A stretch of DNA of 64,000 nt from positions 3,050,501 to 3,114,500 of the forward strand of contig NC_135559.1 of assembly GCF_964340395.1 (NCBI RefSeq), in the 5' to 3' direction. The notes beneath the pieces were generated by a model that worked only from the letters and a program-made list of their open reading frames with translations, made no database searches and was not told the origin of the DNA. The translations under genes and the position numbers were made by a program. Source of the stretch: Glandiceps talaboti. Lineage: Eukaryota > Hemichordata > Enteropneusta > Spengelidae. Shown in pieces: positions 11,625 to 23,700 of the stretch. Numbering within the stretch: the stretch's first letter is position 1; each line of letters begins with the position of its first letter.

Positions 11625-14600
11625 TTATTCAGTTGGCATTTTTACTCCGAAATCCTTCCAATATTTGCCAGCAAATACGTCTCGGCTTTTGAGGTATTTA
11701 GTAAGGAAGCTACCGAACACACACCCGTTTGGTAATTGGAATACGCCACCATTTCGGCCAATTGATAGTACCATCATAGGACCAGCTACAATAGAATAGA
11801 ACAAATCAATTATCTCGTTATGAATTAAATCAAATTAATCACCAAATTAGATTAATCATGTCATTGGCAATCTAGCCATAAAATCTAACCATACAATAAC
11901 CGTATTTGGACAACTGGTCCCGTCTGATTTAAGAACGCCGCTAACGGGAATTGAAGGTTGTCAGTCGAGTCGGAAAATACCAAGCTACACTGGTATACGT
12001 ACGTACGAGTCCATACTGAAAACATGCACATGACAATGTTCGAACTGTTGTATGGGCCCTTGTAACACAGTGATTAGTCATATCAATGTATTGCTGCTAA
12101 TTGTGTTTTTACGTTTCTGATGAGTTAGATATATATAGCCACTTTTGTACTCATTCATTGCAGTTAAATACAGCAGAATATAAATTGTATTCTTTGAATC
12201 TAACATTAAATCGTATTTTCATGCATAGCTGTTTTTTTTTATTATTTTGTGTTTTTGTACCTTTTAACAATACATTTAGTCACATTTATTCATACCAATA
12301 GCTTGGTATTTGGATTGTTGACAAGTAATAATGAAAACAAATGAATATTCTATCATTCGACATATATCGAACGTAGACTTACAAGGCTTATATGGTGTCT
12401 TTGGTTTTCCAGTCACTTCTTTTAGTAAATTGTCCGCCACCAAGTCTGCCTGAAGTGCGGCCCTGTATGCCATCTTTGTTTCGATGACATTATTGCAGTC
12501 ACCAATAGCGTAGACGTTCTCACAGCCGACTACTTGTAGGAACTCGTTTACTTTGAGTTGACCCAAACTATTCATCTTTTCAGCTGCAGGGAAAAACGAA
12601 AGTAAGACAATTTATAACCACGAGGGGGCGGGTTGTGTCGGCAACAGATTGCTAAGTTTCCTGTTTTTGTGATATGTGTAGGAATAGTGTACGTTCTCAC
12701 TACCGACTACTTTTAGGAAGTCATTTATTTTGAGTTGAACCTAACAATTCATCTTTTCAGCTGTAGGGGGAAAAGAAGCAAAGTCAATTATAACCCCGAC
12801 TATGTCGTCAACTTCAGATTGCGAAGTTCCTTGCATTCACTATGATGACCTTTTCAAATACAAAATATGAACACTGAAATAAACTTAATACATTTGTACA
12901 TGCAAATTTTCATCATATAGGAACAACTTGAGAATGTATACAGTTATTTCCGTCTGTTCAGCCGAAAGTTGGGTTATGGCTCGATCACAAACATGAAAAA
13001 GGTTGATGTGTGAAATTCATTATAAAAATGCTCTGATCTTTGATAAGTAGCTTTGATATTTTACAAATATTATGAAGAATATTTCTCTTTACCCATGGTC
13101 ATTGCATATGCAAATGAGTTAGTCTTGAGTCCCGTACAACGTATGGCTAGTTCAGTTTCAATTTCGACGCCATTTTCTGTCGTTATTTTGAACTTGTCTC
13201 TCTGGTATTCATCGGGTACCTCGTCTAAGTTCTTGACCTTATCTCCTGTGACAGAGATTAAAATCAGATAAAGAAGTTATTAGTTATGGTGGATTAGATG
13301 AGATAGTAAGGAGAAATGTTGATTGATTCATTTTACAAGTATGCTACTTATTTTCTAAAAGTAACAAAACACTTGGAGTAACTCAATATTCCGGCCGCAA
13401 GGGGGCGATGTTCTATGATTTTCTTTTCTCAGAGTTAATCACTCTCATACATATCGTCATCGTCGTATCTCACAAGTCTCTTTACGGCAGCGCTTAACAG
13501 ACGCCCCGTAACTTTCATTCCGTCGCGTCGTCAGTAAAAAAATTATACTCTGACTTGCATAGTATCGGTTACCCAGACTATCGTTATTGGGCGGCTACAC
13601 CCACCAAACTAGGGACGGAGAGTCTGGGTAACCGAGATTATGGAGAGAATGCCTCCTACATTGTATACGGTCGAAACCATTGTCAAATCAAGATGAAGTA
13701 AGACAAGACCATTGTAGTTGTTGCTTGTACAATTGCGAGATGTGATGAACTTGAGAACATTACAAAGTATTCCTAAACTTACAATTACAAGTTACTGTCA
13801 AGATTTGTTTTCCAAAAAAACAAAAGAAAATTCGATTTGTTTATTAATTTATCTACTTAAACAAACACACTTTCTGGTCGACTGCTGTAATGTTATTAAA
13901 ACCGTTAACAAAATTACCTTATTAAAAATAGGCCAATGGACGATAAATTTGACAATGTTTGACTCTAAAACAATGATGTCATTGTAGCTAACTGAAAGAT
14001 CTGAGTGATCGCTCGGTGCTCCTCAGTCATTCTGTTGAGCGCCCTCAACGATGAATATTTCGGTATAAAGAAAAGTGCTTAAAACTGGATGAGTTTATAA
14101 AATATTGTGGCGTTTTGTAACTTACCCAATATAAGGTTAACATTCAGATTATTTAACTGTTCTTGGACTTCTTTGTGGAAATTTTCATGCATGACGTTAC
14201 TGACCAGGCGGTTGCCTGCATGGACGATGGTGACTTGTTTCTCTTTGAAGTCAGTAGCTATCTCGCCAGCAAGTTCAACACCAACAGCGCCCCCACCGAT
14301 AATAACGATACTCTGGGCAGCTGTTATCTAATTAACAAAGGAAAGTATTACATCGTCATATATCATATCATATAACATATCATATCATATAATTAATCAT
14401 ATCATTTCATATCATATCATATCATATCATATCATATCATATCATATAACATATCATATATCATATATCATATCATATAACATATCATATCATATATCAT
14501 ATCATATCATATCATATCATATCATATCATATCATATCATATCATATCATATCATATCATATCATATCATATCATATCATATCATATCATATCATATCAT

Positions 14601-15787
14601 ATCATATATATCGTAAATAGTTGACCTCTAACCTCTTCTATCTGTTTTTCATAAAGAGTGATGGCGTCATCCGTACTTGTCGTCATCATCAATTTGGCGG
14701 GAAACATTCCCATTGCACCTGTTGCTATGACAAGATGTGTATAATTGATTACTTCATCACCGGCTACCAAGATAACTGATTTCTCTTCTGGGTGAATACC
14801 ACGCACAACTCCCAGTTTAAAATTATCTCCTAACATTTCCGAGTATGGAATCAGTGTTTTCTTTGCAAATCCTGAAATTGTAAATAAACATATACTTGAT
14901 ATTTATGGCAGTAATTCTAGAAACATTAAGGCCTATTTGTCACTTGTTTTATACAAGAAAAAAACTATATTAAAGTCACTATAAAGCGTAAATAACATTG
15001 CTATACTCAGCATTGACTGTAATGACGTCATCGGTCCAGGGCTTATCAGCCAGCCCTCATAAAGTTTGAGCAAAGGAGAATGGATTAGACCATAGACCCC
15101 AGGGTCTATGATTAGACCGCGTCCATAACGGCTGGTCTGTCAGTCTATACTCAGCACAGTTCTTATACAAAATTTCGAATGCGAAAAACCACCCATAACT
15201 GAATTGTTGCCTGCCTATTAGTCGTTTTCAACAGTATTTGGCCTCTATAGTGCCAAAGGTTAAACCTTTCACATGTACATTATGTGTGATTTCCAAAAAA
15301 CACCGAGTTGAAATCTCATTCATTGTTCATTGGAGGTCCTTGCCACGGACTTGTGTGTCCCATGGGAGTTAGCAGACATGTATATTAATAGCAGAACATA
15401 TATATTTCCAATTATTTTTAACTTTCAAATAAAACATTCTTGTACATGACAATGGAACTACACGGTTCGGCCAGCTAAGTCGTATGGGGCGCCCTCACGC
15501 ATCAGCCAACCCTTCACCGATGAGGGCGGTATTGATTTATCTCCGGGGTTTTAAGAATCACCGTGGAGAAATGTAAACTAGTTTGAAATTACCGTGACCT
15601 CATCACACTCACCCGTCTCTACTGATGACCTCAGCGCTCCTAAGTTCATATGCATGGCCTCTCTGCTGTCAATCAGAGTGAATTTGCCTTTGTCCTTTAA
15701 TCGCATAGCTAACTGACATCCTGCGAATCCCCCACCAACAATGACCACGTGGGATCCTTCCGGCAGTCGAGATGATCCGTTACCCAT
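11625..15787 (-). CDS. AIFM2: AIFM2/FSP1-like NAD(P)H:quinone oxidoreductase, paralogue 2
   Basis: Complete gene of six coding exons: 15787-15613, 14871-14633, 14327-14126, 13245-13093, 12583-12383 and 11785-11625. They total 1131 nt (376 aa). Exons 3, 4 and 5 (202, 153 and 201 nt) equal those of the neighbouring paralogue exactly, and every intron phase matches, so the genes arose by tandem duplication. It carries the FAD motif GGGFAG near residue 20, GGGAVGVELAG near 149, and NVYAIGDC near 279-286. The start at MGNG is chosen because an acceptor (GTTTACAG) lies 17 nt upstream and MG is the myristoylation context of the family. The C-terminal IGRNGGVF is conserved. Membrane quinone reduction is inferred from family knowledge. 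Intron 2 holds a pentanucleotide array. Confidence 0.93.
13566..13634. repeat. Short hairpin element, family H1, copy 2
   Basis: Inverted ends CGGTTACCCAGACTATCG and GAGAGTCTGGGTAACCG. It lies in intron 3 of AIFM2 paralogue 2. Confidence 0.55.
14361..14606. repeat. Microsatellite (ATATC/ATCAT)n
   Basis: About 245 bp of ATCAT-type pentanucleotide repeat. It fills most of intron 2 of AIFM2 paralogue 2 and ends about 27 bp from exon 2. Confidence 0.95.
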
Positions 15788-16424
15788 CTCGCTTACTGTG
15801 TCTGTAAACAGAAAAATTGACATAACAAAAATACTTCAATAAACGTATAGAAAAGTACACGAAAGGTATTGAAGTGTACCACTCGTGTCTAATTCACAAC
15901 GATCGTCAAGGGAAAAACAATATTTGACCAGATACATAGAAAAGAAAGCTGAGACTGAACAATCATTAAATTGCATCAAAAGTCTTATATTGAAAAAAAA
16001 ACTCTATTGAAAAAGGTCAACTTTAAAGAAAGTAACTCTACTAGTTAGAATCAAAGAAAATAAGCAAAGAAATGATAACAGCAGAGTATGAGATATATCA
16101 AACTTTACAGTACTGTCACGTGTCTTGGCTTCATAGAGCAAAGGATGTGACAATGTCAACGGCAGACTGACATACACACTATTCCTCAATGTAACCTGTA
16201 ATTTGCATAAATATGTAAATGAGATGTCATTTAAGTCTGACAGGCACAACATATTGCAATGACCTGCATAAATAATTAAATCAAATATTTGACTATCCTA
16301 CGAATATCAACCCTCAGTAGACTAGAAACTGCCAATTACTATGCTTTAGAATTTACATTCTCAAGCATTTTGTTGATGAGACCATTTGCTATATGTTAGG
16401 TCCTTTACATGTATTAGAATCGAC

Positions 16425-16629
16425 CTGAGTGAGTGAGTGAGTGAGTGAGTGAGTGAGTGAGTGAGTGAGTGAGTGAGTGTCTGTGTGTATGCCAATGTCT
16501 ATGTATGTATGTCTGCCTGTATCTGTGTCTATGCGTGTCTATATCTATCTATGTCTATGTGTCTACGCGTGTCTATATATCTGTCTAAATGTATATGTTC
16601 AAGTCTATGTATGTGTCTGTGTGCCTTTG

Positions 16630-16705
<76 letters not shown>

Positions 16706-16707
16706 TG

Positions 16708-16742
<35 letters not shown>

Positions 16743-17032
16743 GTCTGTGTCTGTGTCTGTGTATGTATGTGTCTGTATCTATGTCTGTGTCTGTGTCTGT
16801 GTCTGTATCTATGTCTGTGTCTGTGTCTGTGTCTGTGTCTGTGTATGTGTCTGTGTCTGTGTATGTGTATGTGTATGTATGTCTGTGTATGTATGTATGT
16901 ATGTCTGTGTCTGTGTCTGTGTCTGTGTCTGTGTCTGTGTCTGTGTCTGTGTCTGTGTCTGTGTCTGTGTCTGTGTCTGTGTCTGTGTCTGTGTCTGTGT
17001 CTGTGTCTGTGTCTGTGTCTGTGTCTGTCCGT
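16425..17032. repeat. Compound microsatellite: (GAGT)n, (AT)n, (CTGT)n, (GTGTCT)n
   Basis: A run of (GAGT) at about 16425-16478, (AT) at about 16633-16702, then CTGT and TCTGTG repeats to 17032. All three plus-strand frames are open because of the repeat; none is a gene. Confidence 0.95.
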
Positions 17033-17489
17033 ATGTTTCCGATCTAGGCCAAGTTTAATTTAAGATTCAAGATTGTAATTATGATTTACATTTCATTTAG
17101 TATCTAGGTTCATAAGTCTTGCCTGGAGACGGGAGTTGTGTATAGTCAGTCGACTCAAGTAAAAGGCCGGGGCAAAAGGTGACGGAACAGCCAATGGTGT
17201 AGCCCAGACTTGTCTGTGGGTGTAGGGACAATACCCAGATTGAGTCCCACAAAACTCCGTTTACAAGCTGAACTAGATATGTATTTATATTGATATCAAC
17301 TAAAGAATAGTAATGGTCTTTATGAGATTATCAATTTGTAAACAATATACATTTCATCAAATAGAATGTAATGTTGTTGTCATCAATATATTTAATGTAA
17401 ACAAAATTGTCATATTTGTTACTCCTCGCACTAAACAATAAACACTAAAAAATGAAGGTTGGTAAACTTTCGTAGCAGTTTTCCCTTCA

Positions 17490-17822
17490 GGCCAAAGAAA
17501 AAAATGTGTGTTCCCGATAATCCGACCAACTCGTCGACCATAAACATTTTTTACATCATGTAAACAGGTAAAATGGTGAAAATGTACTTCAATTTATTTC
17601 CGTGTAGATTTTCTTGCCGAAGTATCTTTGGTCACCTTTTTTTAAAATCACAATCACTATATCTTTTTAGATAATATCTGCATATTGTCTTTTGGTCGAA
17701 ATATTTCTGCCAAAAAATTTAAATAACAGATAAAAATAATTATAAAATTGTGACCTACCTAACCTATTTTATGAAGTCATGTTATCGGAAACAAATATGT
17801 TGGTTTGTTTTTTATTTGTGCC
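17490..17822. repeat. MITE-like element, family E, copy 3
   Basis: Begins GCCAAAG, then GTGTGTTCCCGATAATCCGACC. It ends with the inverted counterpart GTTATCGGAAACAAA followed by a T-rich stretch and TGCC. It shares interior sequence with the copy at 3049-3468. Confidence 0.6.
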
Positions 17823-17898
17823 TCTATTTTACAATTAACTTGAAAAATAGAGGCACAAAATTTGTAGTATTTGCTTAGATTATGTCAAAGCGTCATTT

Positions 17899-17899
<1 letters not shown>

Positions 17900-17944
<45 letters not shown>

Positions 17945-17998
17945 GCAGCAGCAGCAGCAGCAGCAGCAATAGCAACAACAACAACCCCCCCCCCCCTT
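17900..17998. repeat. Trinucleotide microsatellite (CAA)n/(CAG)n
   Basis: Uninterrupted CAA units, then CAG units, then CAA again, ending in a C run. Confidence 0.95.
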
Positions 17999-19535
17999 CG
18001 TTACAAGGCAGTTAACTAATTAACATTCAGTCTGCTGGTTGTTGATTTAATAATGGCCTTGGATTTAATTTTAATTTCCATACGGTTATTATGTCGATAA
18101 TTGCAATAATTGAATTCAATTAATTTGACAAAACAATGTCAAATTTACGCAAATTGAATTTACGTCATGCATAACAAGGTGTATACTTCCCGTTACCCTG
18201 GATATTTCAAGTTCCAGCGAATTACGAAGAGGCAGATTAAGTCGTTTTTGTTGATTCTATAATCCCAAAGAGAGTACAGAAACTTCCAAATTGTAATAAT
18301 TTAAGTTATATTTGCTTCTGAAAGTAAACAAATCCACTCTTTGATATATTTGAGACAGTCTTGTTGTACTTTACCTCTGCCATATGTACCTAATACAGAG
18401 CCCTACGTCATCACAACAACATGCAACTGTTTCATTTCATCATTCCGTTGCACTTTGCCCGTATATATGTTTGTATGTTTCTCTTCATATAGAGGGAGAG
18501 TATTGTTTTTCATCATAACTAAACCGACATTACAATATTATTGCTTGTATAAAAATACCGTACGCCACATTACCTGCTTATGGACCAAGTAGTTGTCACT
18601 TTCCCCCGAAGGATGGTGAAGAATGGTTCACAGCTTTCCAACTCCCTCGCCTCGTCAACAATTTGACAGTGACTGACTATACCGTGTTATGTAAGACATT
18701 CAACCGGACCCCCAGAATACGGGGTAATTTTCTTGAACAACATCCAGCAAACACAACGTGTGTGAAAAATGCATGAATTAATAACACATATGCAAATTTT
18801 GATACAGTGTATAGAGATATCCTGCATTTAGCAACCCGTATTAGTTGTTCCTATCTCAAAATAACCTCCAATGGAAACCCATCTCTATTTATACTCGGCA
18901 TATTTTGTCTCGGGCATGCCTATATACCAGTCTGAGTTTTACATTGTAAAATTGGTTTCACTGTCTGACAGGCTTTCCCGCTCAAAATCATCAGTACATA
19001 TTTTTTTATTTTTTTCTGTAACTTCTTTGCAAACTTTCCTTTTAATATGATATGAATTATAATCTATTCGCATTTATGATAAACATGCTTTTTTGGTTCA
19101 TTTTTAGTAAAGATCAATAAAAAATTATATTGTTATTTTAAGTAACGTCTGGTAGTCTAGTAAAGGTAAACATATGACTATCCCAATATTGCGAAATCCA
19201 TACAGCACCAAATACTACCTGTACGCTGGATTTGTCTACTAATTTTCGTTGACATGCAAACTAGTGAAACGCTACATGAAATAAAGGGGTGTTTATTCCG
19301 CGGCTAAATCGTCCCCCTAAATCGTCCCATATTTTACTTTTATAACATGGATTTTGATTGGGTCTTCTCCAATAACAACTCGACTCAAAAAGTACATGTC
19401 CAGACTTGATATTTTCATAAAGTCAGCAAACAGGTTTACAATTTACGTCATGAAACCATCGTTCATGTAATTCCTTTTTCATATCAAGTCGTTGGTTTAT
19501 CATTTGTTTATTTATTTTCCCGATACTTCATTTCC

Positions 19536-19622
19536 ATTCATTCATTCATTCATTCATTCATTCATTCATTCATTCATTCATTCATTCATTCATTCATTCG
19601 TTCATTCGTTCGTTCGTTCGCT
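19536..19622. repeat. Tetranucleotide microsatellite (ATTC)n/(GTTC)n
   Basis: ATTC repeats grading into GTTC repeats. Confidence 0.9.
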
Positions 19623-19731
19623 CTTTCTTTCACTGGTAAGTTTGTTTGTTATTTGTTCACTCTTTTGTTCGTTTTTCTGCTTTCTTTATCTGACGTCATT
19701 TTCCCAGTGCCACGTCGAATCATTCAGAATC

Positions 19732-19902
19732 ATGGAGGCTATGATCGAACCATCGCAATTGGAGCGGGAACTTCGTTTGTCTGCAGTGTGTCTGTCTGTG
19801 CTATATCTACTCGTGTACACTGTGTTTGAACTTTTAATTGAAGCCACTTTTCAGCTTGTCTTGAAAACTCAAACATATTTAATATATGCTAACATTTCAT
19901 AA
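19732..19902 (+). CDS. Small open reading frame of unknown function (doubtful)
   Basis: A 56-codon frame beginning MEAMIEPSQLERELRLSAV, followed by a hydrophobic stretch that could span a membrane. A consensus CRE (TGACGTCA) lies 41 bp before the ATG, and the ATG context is acceptable (ATCATGG). It has no recognised family and could be chance or the first exon of a spliced gene. Confidence 0.15.
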   Translation: MEAMIEPSQLERELRLSAVCLSVLYLLVYTVFELLIEATFQLVLKTQTYLIYANIS

Positions 19903-20722
19903 AGCACGTGTACACGCAACAGTAGTTCTTCTTATTGTTCATTCCCAAAATGAATGTCGAATATAGTATATCTAGTTAAAGAATTGTTAGTTAATTTTAT
20001 GACTACAAAATCATTGCTATCAGTGTTACTTCACAGTCAGTGTTTTTAAATATCATTGACATAAAAATCAGAACTGACACTTTTTGACCATGTCACACTT
20101 TTTGTGCCAAAACCATGTTTTTCACAACATTGCCTGAAATAAGAAAACATTGACTGAATTAGGCGTTATATACTTAGTCCAAGTAACCAATAAATTGTCT
20201 TCGACAACCCTCATCCCCAATAGAAACATCCAACTATTTAGCTCTATTTCTGTGTCGTATAGGTTACTACAGTACTTTGACCTTCAGGGTCATGTTAGCA
20301 GTAAACATGTCAATTTCTATCTCGGGGAAAGTTCAATATGTTAGAAGACACGAATATTTCAAACATCAACCCTAAATCGTCGTATATTGTAATTATAAGA
20401 CCAAAACTTGTAGATCGAGTATTTTATCTATTGCCGTAGTTATCTTTATATTACTCTGAACGATAGGCTTATTTAAAATATTTTGCATACAACGCGACTT
20501 TACTTCATTAAAAAATTATTGAAATAATACCGTAATAGTATACTTATGGAATACATCCATAGAATATACAAATGACAATAATCAAAACGTATGTAGCTTT
20601 TTTTTAATCAACGTATCATATATTTTTTAAATGAATTTCTAATCTTATTTCGTCTTCGCTCGTTCAGTGTCGCTTTCTCGGGACACGCATAGCGCCCTCT
20701 GTGGTGTATAATGCTATCCAAC

Positions 20723-23700
20723 ATGGCGTCTGTTGTGAAGAACCCAAATTATGCAGTTATCTGCTCGTTTTTAGAGCGATATGGTGGACTGCTAAAGCTC
20801 CCAGAATTTACATTTCCAGAGCTAAGAGATGCCATCGAGGACCAGAAATCAGGTATGTGCATCATTTATCAAACCATTGCATCAATGACTTGATGTGTCG
20901 CTATAATATCAGAAGGCTGCAATGGTTTCTGGCTGACTCTTTGTTATACTGTACAGTACAGCCTTTTTATGGTGCTTGAGTGTAGATATTTAAATAAAGA
21001 CGCTAGAGGTCGGAGATTTTGAGCACAAGACGCTCCTGTGAAAACTAACATCGATGGAAATTGGACGTGTTGATGGACTACATACGATATGTTCCTTTGA
21101 CGTTTGCATTTGCAGACATTACCTTTATAAAACACTGATTTGATTTAGTCACGACCATTAATCATATGTTATTTGAAAAAGTATGGCGTGTGTGTGCGTT
21201 TTCTTTATTTATTTTGTACTTGTGGGCCACTGCTAGCTAGCTACGTCATTTGGATTCCTAGGATCGGGGTGCATATTGATATAATTTCTAAATGCTTGAC
21301 TGTCAGACAGCGAGGACGCGAAACGTGGCCTGCTATGAACCATAAATAGTAAATTGTAGGTAAGCACTATTTAGGTCAATCGGCAAAATACTCGCAGCAT
21401 TTGATTCGTAAGGTTTAATCAGCGTCCGCCATTTTTGATTATTCCATTTTAGCCTTTCTGAACGATCGTTCAAAAGATGCCAAAACGAGTGTGAAATGTT
21501 TTGGCGGTTTCATAGTGCGTGACAGAGTGGCTGAGTTACTTGAGCGTGTGGTAGCGTGTATGCAAATTAGCCTGATGTAAACAATACCACATTTGACTCG
21601 ACGTGGCCATTCTACTTTATAAATAGGTGGGACGGGTTTAATGAAGGAAGTTTAGGTAGGGATAGTGACTTTTGTTGTACAATATTATGTGGGGGTTTAA
21701 ATTCCAATGAAGATATATATTCTTTTTGCTTAGAATAATCACCAATTTAATGTTGTTGTAATATATTCTGTCAATTTCCAATGAAAAAGTATGAACAGAG
21801 AACATTTTATTTTCACCACCCCTGTATAATAAATGGAATAACTACATTACTACTTCCTGAAAAAAAATCTTTCTAAGAAATATGTTAATTTTAGGTATTA
21901 ATTTTTAACAACCAAGAGAAGAAAAGAGAAATTGTTTGCAGATGGTTTCCAGTTGAAAAGAATTTTTCTCTTTCATTTTGTGAGAATAATGTTGAAATTT
22001 GAAAGTATTTCCTGAATTCTAAATTTAATCAAAATATTTGAAATTAAGACGTACTGTCGTAGACTACTTCTGTTGTTTTGGGTTATCTTTCATTATGTAA
22101 ATAAATACATACATATATGTATAGTTGTTAATATTGATAATTTTATTCCCAATAATATATAAGAATTACAAATACATTTGCCAGATAAATATATATGTCT
22201 ATCAATAGCTAATGGGAAAGGGGAATGAAAGTAGTTGTCTCTGAACTAATCTAGTCTAACCCCATAAATACATTTGACAATTGGCAATAACTATTATCTG
22301 GGCATGTCCAATATAAAAGAATACATCTGGGATTCCCAAAACTTACAAATACATACAATACACACAACAAAAATATAAATAAGTAAATACATCAAATCTA
22401 AAGTACAAAATTAACTGACTGTAGATATATTTTAAACTCTCATTTGAACTCTGACCTGCAGTAGAGATTCCTGATATTTATTGGTATTCTATTCCATATT
22501 TTCACACTTCTGTACTTTATGGTAAATTGACTCGACCTGTGTTTTGGTTACAGTTTTAACTTTAGTAAGTGGTCCATATGGACTGTTTGGGTCTTTGGTA
22601 GTCCACAGGAAGATAACAGTGATCTATATCAGTGTGTCTGCATTACAAAATTTAATTTGGATCTTATTTGATTTACCTCTCGAGTCTCCATACTTATGGT
22701 TAATTTGTATCAAATTTGAATTAAATAGAGCCGGATCAATGCCTACTCTGGGTGGTGGTTTCCATTTGGATCAAAGGAATTCAAATCAAATCACAATCAG
22801 TTAGGCCTGGAGCTAGATTGTAAGATACGTCGTGACATTTCGCCCTCACCAGCCTCCTCTAGGTGTTAGGGGTTGCCTGGTGTTTGAGGGTGCTCTGTCA
22901 CGGCGTACCTTACAGACAAGCCTGGAGCATACTCAAGTGAATTAGTTTGATTCTGATCAATGTAATTGTGATGTTATAGATTTACAATGTGCTAGTATTG
23001 TTATACGATGAACCCAAGATCAACATTTTGCTAACAACAAGTTGTTCTCAAAATCTGTGTATTTTCCATCCATTTTCATTCATCACACAGTAAAATCATG
23101 TACATGTAGAGGTCAGTGTTGTGACGCCTGACTGAAATTGATCTTGTTGTTGACTCATTCCTAATGAACATTGTAGTATAATGATCATAACCAAGTAACC
23201 ATTTTGAAAGGGGGGGAGGCACTCACACATGTAACATTCCAGTTGACTTTGCCTACCCTGCTATGTTCATATTCTCTATGTCTCAAAAGAATTAATTTGC
23301 AAACTCTTCCAGCCTCTGCTTGACAAATATTCATTTCGATGTCATTATTTCCCACAAAATCAAGTGTCGTCATGGTTATGACCCACAGTGCTTTGTGGCA
23401 AATTCAAGCACATCTAAGTAATTTTTTCACGCATGTCACAGTTTAATTCAAATTTAAATACTAGTAGATTCAGATGAAGACAGGGCTATCTATTGTTTAC
23501 ATCATTGTAACAGTTGAGCAGTATTTTTGCTGAGGTTGGGGAACCCCAGTAACAGAAATAGGGGATAGGGTAAAAAAGACAGTATTTCCTATAGAATATA
23601 TTTTATTTTAGTTTGGAATCCCAATAAACTGATGTGGAAAGCCTGGCAGATTTTACCTACTTACCGCCCTCAGCAAAAACACTGGTTGGGATTTTCTTAT

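Larger units (their letters stand above)
15788..20722. other. Intergenic region between AIFM2 paralogue 2 and RSF1 (head to head)
   Basis: No confident gene. It contains the promoters of the flanking, divergently transcribed genes, several microsatellites and one family E element. I could not identify the 5' UTR exon of AIFM2 paralogue 2. The 200 bp before the RSF1 start has no TATA box. Confidence 0.5.

Noticed and set aside
16473-17063. 150-196 codon frames rich in Cys, Val, Leu and Ser
   Set aside because: Products of TCTGTG/AT microsatellites open in all three frames.
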